A stretch of 64,000 nt of DNA. It comes from Flavisolibacter ginsenosidimutans (GTDB lineage: Bacteria > Bacteroidota > Bacteroidia > Chitinophagales > Chitinophagaceae). The DNA lies in the NCBI RefSeq assembly GCF_007970805.1, contig NZ_CP042433.1:1364001-1428000 (forward strand), given 5' to 3'. The position numbers were made by a program, and so were the translations under genes. Positions 10,412 to 20,769 of this stretch are shown here, one piece after another. The notes beneath the pieces are model-generated. The model was given only the letters and a program-made list of their open reading frames with translations, was not told where the DNA came from and searched no databases. Each line of letters starts with the position of its first letter. Position 1 is the stretch's first letter.

Positions 10412-11905
10412 TTAGAATTGAGGGACCAACCGGATATAATCACAAACCAGCGGGTTGGCTGCCGCGGTGGTGCTGTTGGCAGACGTGAGATACATGTTCA
10501 ACACAGATTGATAAGCCGGCAGCGTTGTTTCTCCAACTAGCACTTCGTCGTAAACATTCGCCGGCACAGTTGTATAACCGTTTGTGTTTTGCAGGGTAAA
10601 CGTGTTGGCTAACGGTGTACCAAAGGCAAGCTTTTGCGAAAAGGTTGTACCGCCGTTGAAATCGTTCAACGCAACCCAATAGGCTTTGTACTTTACGTTG
10701 CTGAATACGTTATTGACACGATAAAGAATGTTCAATTGCGCCTTGCCGTGGTTGTAAATATTCACATCGCGGAAGTACGCATTCGTAACAGGATTGTACC
10801 GGTCGCGGAAATAGGTATTGCTGCGACGGTCTATCGCATCGTTCGCGGAACCTGATGCGACGTAAGTGCCGGAGTAATTTTCTGCTTCAATAACGATGGG
10901 CTGAATTTTGTCTTTCGGCTGCACGTCAACTTTGTCCATTACGTAAATAAAACCGTTGCTGGTTTTGATTGTTTGCACAACAGCGGCTTTGTTAACAGGT
11001 ACTTTCACGTTGAATTTCGAAAGCACCGTGTCGGTGGCAGCCGATACTTTGTAAGCGCCTTCAATGGCCAGGTCTTTTGCAACTATCCAACTGGCAAAGG
11101 CCGTGGTGCTATCGGGATTGTTGGTAACGGTGGCACAGTAAGGCTTGAACTTATTCAACTCGCTGTTCCAGGCCGCGTCTGTCAACACAAACAATGTGTA
11201 CTGTTTTTCTTCGTTGCGCAGATCATAAACGTTGCGCCAGAACAAATTGGTCACAATAGAATCGGTGCCTGGCTGGTAAATAGGAAGACCGGTTGTTGGA
11301 TCAACACCAACCTGCACGGCATTCTTTGTATCAAACACTTTGCGGAACAACGAGAGCATATAGGCTTTCTGTGCAGCCGGAATGGCACTGTTGCTTTGCA
11401 AAGCATCCCAAGCGTTGCTCAACACAGGCAGCATTTTGTCAACAACCTGCAACACGCCATTTGAGGCATACCTGTCGGCCTGCACAATCGTGGCTTCGTC
11501 AACGGTTTTGTTGAGCAGGTTCTCGTACTTGCCGCTTAACATTTGAATGCGTTGCGGTGTGGTCACCGCCGAAGTAAAATACGTTTGTGTGGCAATGTGA
11601 TTGGCAACAAAGGCATTGAGTTTTGCAGTATCCGACACAATGGCCGGGTCAAGGCTGGCCAAGGCCGCATTGGTCGGCGCATACACCGTAAAAGTTTTGG
11701 ACGAAGCAAGCACTTTGTCGTAACCTGATTTCACCAACAATTCGGAAAACTTACTAAGGTTCGTATCGTCCTTAATTTGTTCCGAAAGGTTTTTGTTCAG
11801 CGCGGGATCGGTAATAGCGTTATGATCGTCCCATTTCTTACACCCCAGAAGAAATGCACCCGACAAGGCCAGGCAAAAAAGAAATCTGTTTATGTTCGTT
11901 CGCAT
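10412..11905 (-). CDS. Fasciclin (FAS1) surface lipoprotein with C-terminal beta-rich module
   Basis: The protein has 497 residues, with a lipobox LLGC giving a lipidated Cys22 followed by KK. Residues about 35-165 form a FAS1 domain (FTVYAPTNAAL motif), and a second, weaker FAS1-like repeat fills about 170-330. The C-terminal part from about residue 335 begins IVIEAENYSG, as seen at the start of CBM6- or CBM35-like carbohydrate-binding modules, and ends DYIRLVPQF. It lies between a SusC gene (129 bp downstream) and another FAS1 lipoprotein (43 bp upstream), so it is probably co-transcribed with them. I infer a glycan-binding surface role like that of SusE/SusF. That role is not shown by the sequence alone. 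Confidence 0.82.
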   Translation of the reverse strand: MRTNINRFLFCLALSGAFLLGCKKWDDHNAITDPALNKNLSEQIKDDTNLSKFSELLVKSGYDKVLASSKTFTVYAPTNAALASLDPAIVSDTAKLNAFVANHIATQTYFTSAVTTPQRIQMLSGKYENLLNKTVDEATIVQADRYASNGVLQVVDKMLPVLSNAWDALQSNSAIPAAQKAYMLSLFRKVFDTKNAVQVGVDPTTGLPIYQPGTDSIVTNLFWRNVYDLRNEEKQYTLFVLTDAAWNSELNKFKPYCATVTNNPDSTTAFASWIVAKDLAIEGAYKVSAATDTVLSKFNVKVPVNKAAVVQTIKTSNGFIYVMDKVDVQPKDKIQPIVIEAENYSGTYVASGSANDAIDRRSNTYFRDRYNPVTNAYFRDVNIYNHGKAQLNILYRVNNVFSNVKYKAYWVALNDFNGGTTFSQKLAFGTPLANTFTLQNTNGYTTVPANVYDEVLVGETTLPAYQSVLNMYLTSANSTTAAANPLVCDYIRLVPQF

Positions 11906-11948
11906 TTGCAGGTTTTATTGTTTTGCTTTCTCTTCGTTATAAATTCTG

Positions 11949-13652
11949 TTACGGCTCATCGTACCAGGTTCCGTCTGTTCTAAAGCGGCGCTTCCACTGC
12001 GGCTGATCCACCGGGATAAAATGAATCATGTCCAGGTAATTGTCGTTCTGCGTACCGGCCAGGTTTGTAAAGCGGATGGTTTGACGTTGTGTGGTTTTGA
12101 AATCGTACACACCCACCATTCTTCCGGCGTAAATAGCGTTGGTGCTCTCCGTATAGCGTTTCCAGTTAATGGCTTCAAGTTCGGCGTCAGTACCCGACGG
12201 ACGTGTCACGGTAAAGTTCATGGTGTTCGGAAGATCATCACCGTTAACAGAAACTTTATTCAGGTTGTTAGAGCTTGAGGATTGCTTGCGTTGGATGTAA
12301 CAAATCCAAATTTTGTACTTGCCTTTAATAATGGGCGGCGTAGTCAGTTCCCAATATGTCGGACGGGCTGGCAGCCCCAAAGGCAGGTTGATGGCGTCGT
12401 TATTTTGCGCACCGTAACCGGTAATGCTGTTGCTGCTGGAGCTGTTGTAATAATAGGTAAAGATGTTCGTACTGGCCAGCGATCCCCATCCCCACGTCAT
12501 TTCTTTGAACGGTTGGTCCGACTCGGATTGGCGTGTCCAGGTATAGCTTGCTTTTCTGTAATAAGCTGCCATTTTTAGGATTTCCGGTTGCGTTGCCACG
12601 TCCCAGTAAACAGCAGTGGGTTTACGGAATTTTAAGGTAAAATGTGCCTTTGCATCGTGCCACACGCCGTTGGTTGCAGCGTTGTCGCTCGTGGTGCGAT
12701 TAAGGGTGATGCCTTTTTCAAATACGCCGTTAAACTCGGCTTCGTTCAGCACCACGTCCTGATCTTTTAGTTGCACGCTTATCACCTCTTGCGGTTGCAA
12801 AGTGGCGTGTGCCGGCGAGGTAATAATGTCACCCAAGAACTTGATGCCGGTAATGACGTGATAGGCCATGTACATGTGCAAGCTGTCATTGGCGTTGGCG
12901 GGGTTACCCGTTTGTGAATAACGGGTCTTCAGGGCTGCATAAGACGTTATGCCGCTGTCGGCAAGCGCCCTGTTGCTTTCGGCAATTACCGTCATCCAAC
13001 GCTTGGTAGTATCGGGATCAACTGTATTGAGCACATCGTAATAGCCGGTTTCTTTCATGGCCTGAACAAAAATGGAATATTCGGGTTTTGCTTCCAGTTG
13101 TTTGGCAAGGGTAAGCGTAGACGGCTCCAGCACGTTGTTGATTTCGTGAATGATTCCGTTGCCCACTTTTACGTTCGATTTGGTAATAAAAGCCTGACGG
13201 TTGATCAAATAGCTGGACGTACCGTTTTGGTCACCCACACCGGTTACCAGAAATTGTCCAAGCATGGTCGGTACAGGCAACTTGCCGTCTTTGAAAACAG
13301 CCGTTGTAATGGTATCTACCAGCACATGGAATTTTACCATGTCTTTTAAAACATCAAGGTTGGCGGCATCAACAGAAGCAGCATTAATTTTCGTGAGCCA
13401 AGTTCTGACACCGCTGTTGGTAGGCGCAAAAACAGTATAAGCACCATAGGCATTCAGAAAAGCCGAATTGCCCGTACGATCTAAAATTTGCTTGAACAAG
13501 GAAAAAGAATCCGGGTACTTTTCAAGGTAACCCACGATGTTTACGTCCTCTGTGGTGTACGGGTTAATTTCGATTTTCTTGCAGGCCGTTATCAGCAGAC
13601 TGACCAAAAGAATCATCGTAGCAATCATCGTTAATAAAAAACGTCTGTTCAT
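11949..13652 (-). CDS. Fasciclin (FAS1) surface lipoprotein with C-terminal beta-rich module
   Basis: The protein has 567 residues, with a lipobox LITAC (Cys24) followed by KK. Two FAS1 domains lie in about 30-170 (YTVFAPTNSGV) and 170-320. The remaining 240 residues contain segments on bound ligand geometry such as GKYKIWICYIQRK and end with a NDNYLDMIHFIPVD stretch. This resembles the end of the neighbouring FAS1 lipoprotein at 10412-11905 and suggests a shared jelly-roll-like C-terminal module. It starts 13 bp after the stop of the SusD-like gene at 13666, so the two are very likely translated from one mRNA. A glycan-binding accessory role is inferred from the context. Confidence 0.82.
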   Translation of the reverse strand: MNRRFLLTMIATMILLVSLLITACKKIEINPYTTEDVNIVGYLEKYPDSFSLFKQILDRTGNSAFLNAYGAYTVFAPTNSGVRTWLTKINAASVDAANLDVLKDMVKFHVLVDTITTAVFKDGKLPVPTMLGQFLVTGVGDQNGTSSYLINRQAFITKSNVKVGNGIIHEINNVLEPSTLTLAKQLEAKPEYSIFVQAMKETGYYDVLNTVDPDTTKRWMTVIAESNRALADSGITSYAALKTRYSQTGNPANANDSLHMYMAYHVITGIKFLGDIITSPAHATLQPQEVISVQLKDQDVVLNEAEFNGVFEKGITLNRTTSDNAATNGVWHDAKAHFTLKFRKPTAVYWDVATQPEILKMAAYYRKASYTWTRQSESDQPFKEMTWGWGSLASTNIFTYYYNSSSSNSITGYGAQNNDAINLPLGLPARPTYWELTTPPIIKGKYKIWICYIQRKQSSSSNNLNKVSVNGDDLPNTMNFTVTRPSGTDAELEAINWKRYTESTNAIYAGRMVGVYDFKTTQRQTIRFTNLAGTQNDNYLDMIHFIPVDQPQWKRRFRTDGTWYDEP

Positions 13653-13665
13653 TGCTTGCAGTTAA

Positions 13666-15177
13666 TTATTTATAAAAAGGGTTTTGTACCAGCAATTTGT
13701 TCGTCTGCAATTCATAGAGATAAATGGGCAGGTAATGGCTGTTATGATCCCTGATTTTGTTGAACGCGGCCTGTTGCCGGTCTGCCGGAATGCTGATGGC
13801 TGCCACGTCAAGAAGGTATTTCAGGTTTTGGTAATTGTTTCGTTTGGCGTTGCGCAGCACGTCGTACCAGCGCTTGCCTTCAAAAGCAAATTCCCGCTGA
13901 CGTTCTTGCAAAATGTATTCTTCCATGCCTTGTTTGGTGGTAGAGTCCATAGTGCCGTTGAAATCAAAAGCGTTGGCGCGGTCGCGAATTGTTTTTACCA
14001 GTCGCGAAGCCTCCAGTGACTTGTCCAATTGGTTGATGGCTTCGGCTTTCATCAACAACACGTCGGCGTAACGGTAAAAAATCCAATGTGCGAACGATTG
14101 ATCAGAGGTGCGAAGCGTCGTAGCCGTAGCACCAATGTATTTCCAAATGGTAAAGTCAGAAGCCCGCAGCGATGTGCCAGCGCCGCGACGATCCTGCTCG
14201 ACAACAACCGTTGTCGGATCGTCTTGTCCAAAAACCTGGTCCATCAGGTGCGGAGCTGCTGTCCAGCGGCGCGTAGAAGCCTGGTGCATGTTGTAAAAAG
14301 GATTGAGCTTGGAAAGATTAAACTGCAATTCGAAAATGCTTTCGGTAGAATTGCCGTCGTAATACAGCTCGTTGAACAAATCCTGGCCACCGCCAATTAA
14401 ACCGAAACGTCCCGAGTTAATGATCTTGTCGCACTCAGCCTGGCACTCTGCGTATTTTTCGGTCCACAGGTAAACATCAGCCAGAATTGCGTTTACCGTA
14501 TAGCGAGTTACGCGGCCTTTGTCCCAGTTAATGTTGCCGTATGTCAAAGGCAAGTTGGGCTCAGCGTCTTTCAAGTCTTGCACCACTTGCGCCAGCACCA
14601 CATCACTAGTTGATTTTGCAATGGGTGTGATGTTTTCATCGCTTGTTGTTGCGTCCAACTTTAGCGGCACGTCACGAAAGGTCCGGGCAAGATAGAAATA
14701 CATCAATGCCCTGATGGCTTTTGCTTCACCCACTGCACGGTTCAACTGCTCCTGCGAAAAGGTGTTGTCTTTCTGCAAAACGCCAGGAGCCAATTCAATC
14801 ACCGTGTTGCAGTAATTGATGGTTTGATAAATGGGCCGCCAGTTGGCGTACGGATTGGTGGGCTGAATGTTCATGTTCACCATATCCAGTTCCGGAGCGT
14901 TGGCCGCAAAACCAGGCGACACCATATCGGCTCTTGCCTCGCCCCAGAGGAAAAACAATTCGGCCGGCGCTACAAAATCAGGCGGGTTTTTCGAATTATC
15001 GGTGCTGGCGAGCAGGGAAGAATAAATGCCGGTAACGGCTGCCTCCACTTGTTCTTTGGTTTGCCAGAATTCTTCCCGCACAATGCCGTCCTGCGGCTTT
15101 AGGTCAAGCCATTTTTTACAGGACACGGCACTGAAAATAAGGCCTGTCAAAACGGTATAGAAAAGTATTTTTTTCAT
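13666..15177 (-). CDS. RagB/SusD-family glycan-binding lipoprotein
   Basis: The protein has 503 residues, with a lipobox AVSC (Cys20) followed by KK. It has the SusD helical core with WLDLKPQDGIVREEFW near the N-terminus, a MYFYLARTFRDVPL segment in the TPR region, and the family's C-terminal QERQREFAFEGKRWYDVLR motif. It pairs with the SusC at 15231-18509, 53 bp upstream. It is closer to the common SusD subtype than the 579-residue SusD at 5316-7055, so the two SusC/SusD pairs probably recognise different ligands or different parts of one glycan. Confidence 0.94.
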   Translation of the reverse strand: MKKILFYTVLTGLIFSAVSCKKWLDLKPQDGIVREEFWQTKEQVEAAVTGIYSSLLASTDNSKNPPDFVAPAELFFLWGEARADMVSPGFAANAPELDMVNMNIQPTNPYANWRPIYQTINYCNTVIELAPGVLQKDNTFSQEQLNRAVGEAKAIRALMYFYLARTFRDVPLKLDATTSDENITPIAKSTSDVVLAQVVQDLKDAEPNLPLTYGNINWDKGRVTRYTVNAILADVYLWTEKYAECQAECDKIINSGRFGLIGGGQDLFNELYYDGNSTESIFELQFNLSKLNPFYNMHQASTRRWTAAPHLMDQVFGQDDPTTVVVEQDRRGAGTSLRASDFTIWKYIGATATTLRTSDQSFAHWIFYRYADVLLMKAEAINQLDKSLEASRLVKTIRDRANAFDFNGTMDSTTKQGMEEYILQERQREFAFEGKRWYDVLRNAKRNNYQNLKYLLDVAAISIPADRQQAAFNKIRDHNSHYLPIYLYELQTNKLLVQNPFYK

Positions 15178-15230
15178 TCGTGCACGTTCGTTTTTTAGAA
15201 TTAATCGCTGTTTGATGAATCAGGCTTCTG

Positions 15231-18200
15231 TTAAAATCCAACGGCAAGACCCAAGGTCAGCGTTTTGGAAGGCGGTGTCATCGAATAATCGTATGCCATC
15301 CGGAAGGGATCGGAGCCGGATGCACTCACCTCGGGATCCTGACCGGTGTAATTGGTCCAGGTAAACAAATTCTCCGCCGTTGCGTAAGCGCTCAAGCTTT
15401 TCATCTTTAGCTTCTTGAGCACTTTTTGATCAAAGGTGTAGCGAACAGTAATGGTGCGGAAGCGCACAAAAGACGCATCCTCGACATAACGGTCGGAACC
15501 CAGCCAGTTGTAACCACCGGCAATGATGGCACGCGGTATATCGGTTACGTCGCCTTCTTTTCGCCAGCGGCGCAATACGGCGGTGCTTTGGTTGTCGAAG
15601 TTGTACATCGCTGTGGTGTTCATCTTCGTGCCGTTCACTACGTCAAATTTGTATCGGAAATTGAAATAGGTCGAAATCTTCAATTTGTTTTTGAATGTGA
15701 TGCTCGGTCCAAAACCACCAACGAGCTTGGGGTTGGAGTTGCCGAGATAAACAACATCCATGTAGTTGATGTTGCCGTCGTGGTTGACGTCTTCGTAAAT
15801 GGCGTCGCCCGGCTGAAACACGTAATCCACGTTGGGATAATTAAAACGCATGTAAACTACCTGGCCGTTGGGACCGACGATAGGCTTTCCGCCAGCGCCT
15901 CTTGCAATGGTGGCATCTTTATCTGTGTACACGCCTTTGTAACGGTAGCCGTAGAAAGAACCAAACGGGTTGTTCACCTGCAACAGACGCAGGTATTCAC
16001 CAAGTTTGGTTACATCACCTTTCGCACTGGGGTAAAATTCTGAAATCTTGCGAATTACGTTCTCATTAGCCGACAGGTTAAAGTTGAAGTCAACCACCCA
16101 ATCTTTTTTCTTAAGCGGTGTGGTAAAAAAAGACAGTTCCCAACCTTGGTTGTCAAGCGTGCCTACGTTCATGTTCACGCTGTTATAACCGGTATAAGCC
16201 GCAATCTGCAAACCGTTAAAGAACAAATCGGTCGTGCGGTTACGGTAAATGTCCGCATCCAGACGAACACGTCCCTGCCACAGCGACAAGTTCGTACCGA
16301 AGTTGATGCCGGTGATGGTTTGCCACTTCAGGTTTTTCAGTTCCATTGAAGAAGGATACACGCCTGTTTGTCCCAAATAACTATAAGAGAAAGTAGAATA
16401 ACGGTTGTAAAACGAATAGTCGTAACGGGGCGCTTCACCACTTTGTCCATACGATGCACGGAAACTCAGGTCATCCAAATGTTTAATACCTCTCATGAAT
16501 TTCTCATCCGACAGGCGCCAGCGGAAGGAAACCGAGGGGAATAATCCATAGCGGTAGTTGGGACCAAAGCGTGAGTTCCCGTCGCCGCGCAGCGTGGCGT
16601 TGAGGATGTACCGGTCTTTCATGAAATTATACGATGCGCCAATCACCGCACCAATGCTGCGGGTTTGTGAGGTACCGGAAACAATCTTGAGTTCTTCGTT
16701 CTGTGTACGGGAACCAACAACCGGCGTTTGCAGCAGCGAGGATGCCGTATTGGAAGTCATTACTTCCTGGTTCACCGTTGTGTAATCGCTGGTGAAGAAA
16801 TTAAAGTAAGCGCTAACGTTGTGGTTTTCGTTTTTGATGTAGGGCGTGTAAGCCAAACTTGTTTTTGTAGTTACGTTGTACACATCAATGTCACCGTCGT
16901 ACGCACGGTTTACAACAGTCTCTGTGTTCGGACGGCCAGTGGCAATTTGCGGAAGAAAGGAATTGTTTTTGGTATTGTTGATGTCAAACTGCACGTCGAA
17001 GCTTGCTTTCAACACACGCTTCACAATGTCGTAGTTCATTTGAAAACGCGGAACAATGCGCTCACCGATGATGCCGTATTTTGCCTGTGAAGCCATGGCA
17101 ACCGGGTTGTAAATGCGGGAATACGTCCCTTGCACGTTTGACGCTGGTGAAAAGTAGTTGGGTGTCAGATTGCCGTTCTCGTCGTATTCAAATACGCTCA
17201 TGTTGGGCATTTTTATGTATGCCACACCGCGAATGGCGCCGTCGGTGGTGCTCATGTAGTTGCGGTTTTGATCGGTGTGCGTGTAAGCAAGAGACGTGAA
17301 AATTTTAATCTTCTCGGAGATGTTGTAATCCAGGTTGATGCGGGTGTTGATCCGATCAAGACCCGTTCCCAGCGTGGTTCCTTTCTGATTAAAGTAACCA
17401 ACCGAAGCATAATACCGTGCCTTTTCACCGCCACCGCTCATGCTCAGGTTGTGATCCTGAACATAACCTTGTTGGGAGATTGCATCTACCCAGTTTGTGT
17501 TGTTGCTGTAGTTATAATACCAATAAGGATCGTTGGGATCGTAGTTGAACTCACGTACCGTTTGCGAATTAAGCGTAGTCCCCAAACGATTCATATAAGC
17601 TTCAGGAATCAACGTGGAGTATTGGTCACCATTCAGCATCGGGATGGCTTTGGGCAGAAAAGACATGGACCCCTTGAACGTGTAATTGATTGAAGGTTTG
17701 CCAACGGTGCCACGTTTGGTGGTGATTAAGAGCACACCGTTCGCCGCACGGGAACCCCATACAGACGTTGCCGCCGCGTCTTTTAATACCGTAATCTCGC
17801 GAATGTCGGAAGGCGCAATGTTCAACAGTTGCGCATAGCCTTGTTCGTCGGCCGCGCCAAAGTTGAAATCACTCGGTATCTCTGTTTCGTAAGGCATACC
17901 GTCCACCACAATCAACGGTGTACCGGTGGAACTGATGGAAGAAATACCGCGAATGCGAATGTTCATAGCGGCACCGGGATCACCGCTGGTTGCAGTAATG
18001 TCCACACCGGCTAAGCGGCCCTGCAAGGCTTGGTCAATGCTGGCAGCCTGCATTTCTTCCAATTCTTTGGCGTTAATACGCGACGTTGCAAGGGTAGAAT
18101 TCTTTTCTTTTACGCTCATCATGCCGTTGTCAACGTTGCGGGAAGCCGTCACAATTACTTCGTTCATTGAATTGTTCGCGTCTTCAAGCGAGAAGTTAAC

Positions 18201-18509
18201 CGCCGTGCGGCCGTTAAGTGGTTCAACCACGGTTTTGTAACCGATGAATGAAACGGAAATCTTGTTTTTTGGATTCGCCACTTTCAGTACAAAGTTTCCT
18301 TCGATGTCGGTTTTGGCACCTTTTATCACCCGGTCGTCGGCATCCATTTCCGTTACCGAAACGCCGCTGATGGGTTGTTTGGTTTTGCTGTCAACAATCT
18401 TTCCCTTGATGATGTGGTCAGTGGCCGGTGCATTCTGTCCTGCCGCTTGCAGCACGCAAAGGCAAAGGAATGCAAAGGAGCAAATTGTTGTTTGAATGTA
18501 TTTGAACAT
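15231..18509 (-). CDS. SusC/RagA-family TonB-linked outer membrane transporter
   Basis: The protein has 1092 residues. A signal peptide (about 1-24) is followed by a carboxypeptidase-like domain (HIIKGKIVDSKTKQPISGVSV) and a plug domain with ALQGRLAGVDI, IRIRGISSI, PLIVVDGMPYE and the VLKDAAATSVWGSRAANGVLLITT signature. A beta-barrel then ends in TLTLGLAVGF, with the usual terminal aromatic residue. Its SusD partner is immediately downstream, and a FAS1 lipoprotein gene lies 19 bp upstream. It is clearly divergent from the other SusC in the window (7121-10282), so this is not a recent tandem duplication. Confidence 0.94.
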   Translation of the reverse strand: MFKYIQTTICSFAFLCLCVLQAAGQNAPATDHIIKGKIVDSKTKQPISGVSVTEMDADDRVIKGAKTDIEGNFVLKVANPKNKISVSFIGYKTVVEPLNGRTAVNFSLEDANNSMNEVIVTASRNVDNGMMSVKEKNSTLATSRINAKELEEMQAASIDQALQGRLAGVDITATSGDPGAAMNIRIRGISSISSTGTPLIVVDGMPYETEIPSDFNFGAADEQGYAQLLNIAPSDIREITVLKDAAATSVWGSRAANGVLLITTKRGTVGKPSINYTFKGSMSFLPKAIPMLNGDQYSTLIPEAYMNRLGTTLNSQTVREFNYDPNDPYWYYNYSNNTNWVDAISQQGYVQDHNLSMSGGGEKARYYASVGYFNQKGTTLGTGLDRINTRINLDYNISEKIKIFTSLAYTHTDQNRNYMSTTDGAIRGVAYIKMPNMSVFEYDENGNLTPNYFSPASNVQGTYSRIYNPVAMASQAKYGIIGERIVPRFQMNYDIVKRVLKASFDVQFDINNTKNNSFLPQIATGRPNTETVVNRAYDGDIDVYNVTTKTSLAYTPYIKNENHNVSAYFNFFTSDYTTVNQEVMTSNTASSLLQTPVVGSRTQNEELKIVSGTSQTRSIGAVIGASYNFMKDRYILNATLRGDGNSRFGPNYRYGLFPSVSFRWRLSDEKFMRGIKHLDDLSFRASYGQSGEAPRYDYSFYNRYSTFSYSYLGQTGVYPSSMELKNLKWQTITGINFGTNLSLWQGRVRLDADIYRNRTTDLFFNGLQIAAYTGYNSVNMNVGTLDNQGWELSFFTTPLKKKDWVVDFNFNLSANENVIRKISEFYPSAKGDVTKLGEYLRLLQVNNPFGSFYGYRYKGVYTDKDATIARGAGGKPIVGPNGQVVYMRFNYPNVDYVFQPGDAIYEDVNHDGNINYMDVVYLGNSNPKLVGGFGPSITFKNKLKISTYFNFRYKFDVVNGTKMNTTAMYNFDNQSTAVLRRWRKEGDVTDIPRAIIAGGYNWLGSDRYVEDASFVRFRTITVRYTFDQKVLKKLKMKSLSAYATAENLFTWTNYTGQDPEVSASGSDPFRMAYDYSMTPPSKTLTLGLAVGF

Positions 18510-18528
18510 ACGCTCGAATTAGGATGGT

Positions 18529-20769
18529 TTAGTCTGTATATTTCAGGTAGTTGTTGATCAAGTGAATTACGATACGGTTGCCCAACTGGTTGCTGGTTGT
18601 GGTGCCCATAACTACCGACGCCTGCCGGTTGTTCATGTCCGTTAACGTCATGGAATTGCCGGTGGAGTTGCTTACGAAAACACTGCCGGGATCACCCGCT
18701 TTGTTTCGGAAATTGGTCTCAAAAGAACCGCTTTCCTGGCCATCAGTTCCCATGGCTTTTTTAAGAATGTGATACAATACGAATTTTTTCACCAGTTCCG
18801 TTTCTGTTGCTGTATATCCTGTGAACTTGGGCGTGACGGTAGAACCGGAAACGGTACCCGGTAACAATCCTGCACGAATGGCATTTTCAATAGAAACTTT
18901 GTTTGGTACAAAGAAGGTGTAGAAAGAACCCGTGGAAGGACCTGCGGTAAATTCATCAGTGGATGTATTGTACAAATCGGTACTGCTAACGTAGCGCCAG
19001 AAATAATTGAATTCCGACGCGGATGGCGCACCTAAAATTTTCAAGTAGGTTCCGATGTTGTTGTTGCTGTAATTCAACGGCCGGTCTATGTAGTAAACCG
19101 TACCGTTTTTAGCGGTTTTCACACTGTCCACAATAGCCGGCTTATTAAAATCAGCATTGCCGGCGCCTTGCACCTTGTTGCCGTTAAACGTAATGAATTC
19201 ACCGCCGTGTGTTTGCGCTACGCCTGAACCTGAAAGGCTTGTTATGTCTCTGTCAACAACGTGCAGGTTTAACATGCGCAATAACCGCACAAGGGCTGAA
19301 CTCCCGGTAATGGCCGTGCCACCGCCCGGTGGTGAGTAACGCCATTGTTCGTTGGCGTTATTGCTTACCGTGGCGTCGGCGTAATAGCCCGAGTCATTAA
19401 GCGCTTTATTGCTCACCAAAAACAAAGTGTATTTCTGCCGAACGTTGGAGATGGTAAATTTCAATTCTTGGCTCAACAAGCTTGTCATCATCGAGTACTT
19501 CGGGTTGAGATAGGCTTTGCCAAAAACACTGCTGAATACGTTTGCTTCCTGCACTTTGTTGGTACCGTAAAAAATACCGTTGCTCAGGATTTTTTTCTCC
19601 ACGACATCTGTGTTCGGATCAAAGCGGGCTTCTTCACCCAAAAAATTAAACGTGGTTTTGAACTTCGACGGCCAAACGGCGGTTTGCCATAAGTGTGCGT
19701 TCACAAAGTCGTAAACAATGCTGATGGGCAGGTCTTCCATCCGCTTGCTAGGATAGTTTTCCAGCAACACGTTGTTGATATAAGCCTTCACCACATCATT
19801 GGTGGGTGCAAACATGCTGTAAGTATTTGCCTGCCCATCGTTGTCCGTCAGCTTCATGAAATTTTCGTTGTTGGGCGAAAACGCAAGAGCGGAAGCAAAC
19901 ACTTTGGTAAATACCTGGCCTGCGCCCGGGTTTTGCGAGCCATACTTCTGTGTTAAGGTGGCATTCAAAACATATTGCACCAAAAACTTGTCGAACAGTT
20001 TTCTGAACTCGCTGTAATTCGGATTGGAGCCAAGGTATTCGTCAAGGCTGGGCAAGCTGGTAATCACCCGGTTCACAACATGAATCACACCGTTTTCTGC
20101 GGGGATGTCACTCTCGGTTACCACGGCATCCACAACGTTGAAGCCGGTATAAGGAGTGTTGGGATAAAAGTAATTGTAATCGGCTGCGGTGAGGGCCTTG
20201 CCGGTCATGTAGCCGTTTGCAAAAATGGGAATGTATTTGTTGTTGTTGTCGGCATCAACGTAGTACGTTGTTCCGTTGTTGTTGCGATTGGATGAAATCA
20301 CTTTAATGGGCCGGCCGGCGGTGTCAGCGCCGTCGTAAACGCCGGTATAAGCCGCCGTGCGTCTTTTGAAGGCCTGATCCGGCACCCATCCCGTGTTGTT
20401 TTGATAGTCGTCAATGCGCTCTTTTTTAAACGCGTTGTACACGAGGCAGTAGGTTACAATTTTGCGACAGGCATTGTCGTCCAACTGATCGATGCTGCTG
20501 ATGTTTTTCTCCTTGAAATATACCTGGAAGGCAGAATCGTGCGGAGCAAAGAACGTCCAGTAGCCCGCTGCATCCAAAATGTCTTTGTATCCCGCCTTGT
20601 CAATCGCGGCAAGCAAATTCTTGAAATTTCCTTTTGCCTGCAATTGCTGGTAGATGGGCGGTTCCAGGCTTGCGGGACGCTGGTAATACTCGTCGAACTT
20701 CTTTTTACAGCTTGTAAAAAACACACAGGCTATAACCAAAGTTACCAGGCACTTTGTCGTATAATTCAT
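18529..20769 (-). CDS. Multi-FAS1-domain surface lipoprotein
   Basis: The protein has 746 residues, with a lipobox FTSC (Cys21) followed by KKK. Several FAS1-like repeats are visible, each with a variant of the YTLF-x-PxNxAL motif (WTFFAPHDSAFQVYF, YSMFAPTNDVVKAYI, YTLFLVSNKALNDSG, YTFFVPNKVSIENAI). The Fas H2-like VIHVVNRVI and TVYYIDRPL strands close the repeats. There is no obvious C-terminal binding module, unlike the two other FAS1 lipoproteins here. It is the first gene of the locus. The 375 bp upstream hold nested inverted repeats, so expression of the whole block may be set there. The molecular role is unknown; surface glycan binding or adhesion is an inference. Confidence 0.82.
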   Translation of the reverse strand: MNYTTKCLVTLVIACVFFTSCKKKFDEYYQRPASLEPPIYQQLQAKGNFKNLLAAIDKAGYKDILDAAGYWTFFAPHDSAFQVYFKEKNISSIDQLDDNACRKIVTYCLVYNAFKKERIDDYQNNTGWVPDQAFKRRTAAYTGVYDGADTAGRPIKVISSNRNNNGTTYYVDADNNNKYIPIFANGYMTGKALTAADYNYFYPNTPYTGFNVVDAVVTESDIPAENGVIHVVNRVITSLPSLDEYLGSNPNYSEFRKLFDKFLVQYVLNATLTQKYGSQNPGAGQVFTKVFASALAFSPNNENFMKLTDNDGQANTYSMFAPTNDVVKAYINNVLLENYPSKRMEDLPISIVYDFVNAHLWQTAVWPSKFKTTFNFLGEEARFDPNTDVVEKKILSNGIFYGTNKVQEANVFSSVFGKAYLNPKYSMMTSLLSQELKFTISNVRQKYTLFLVSNKALNDSGYYADATVSNNANEQWRYSPPGGGTAITGSSALVRLLRMLNLHVVDRDITSLSGSGVAQTHGGEFITFNGNKVQGAGNADFNKPAIVDSVKTAKNGTVYYIDRPLNYSNNNIGTYLKILGAPSASEFNYFWRYVSSTDLYNTSTDEFTAGPSTGSFYTFFVPNKVSIENAIRAGLLPGTVSGSTVTPKFTGYTATETELVKKFVLYHILKKAMGTDGQESGSFETNFRNKAGDPGSVFVSNSTGNSMTLTDMNNRQASVVMGTTTSNQLGNRIVIHLINNYLKYTD

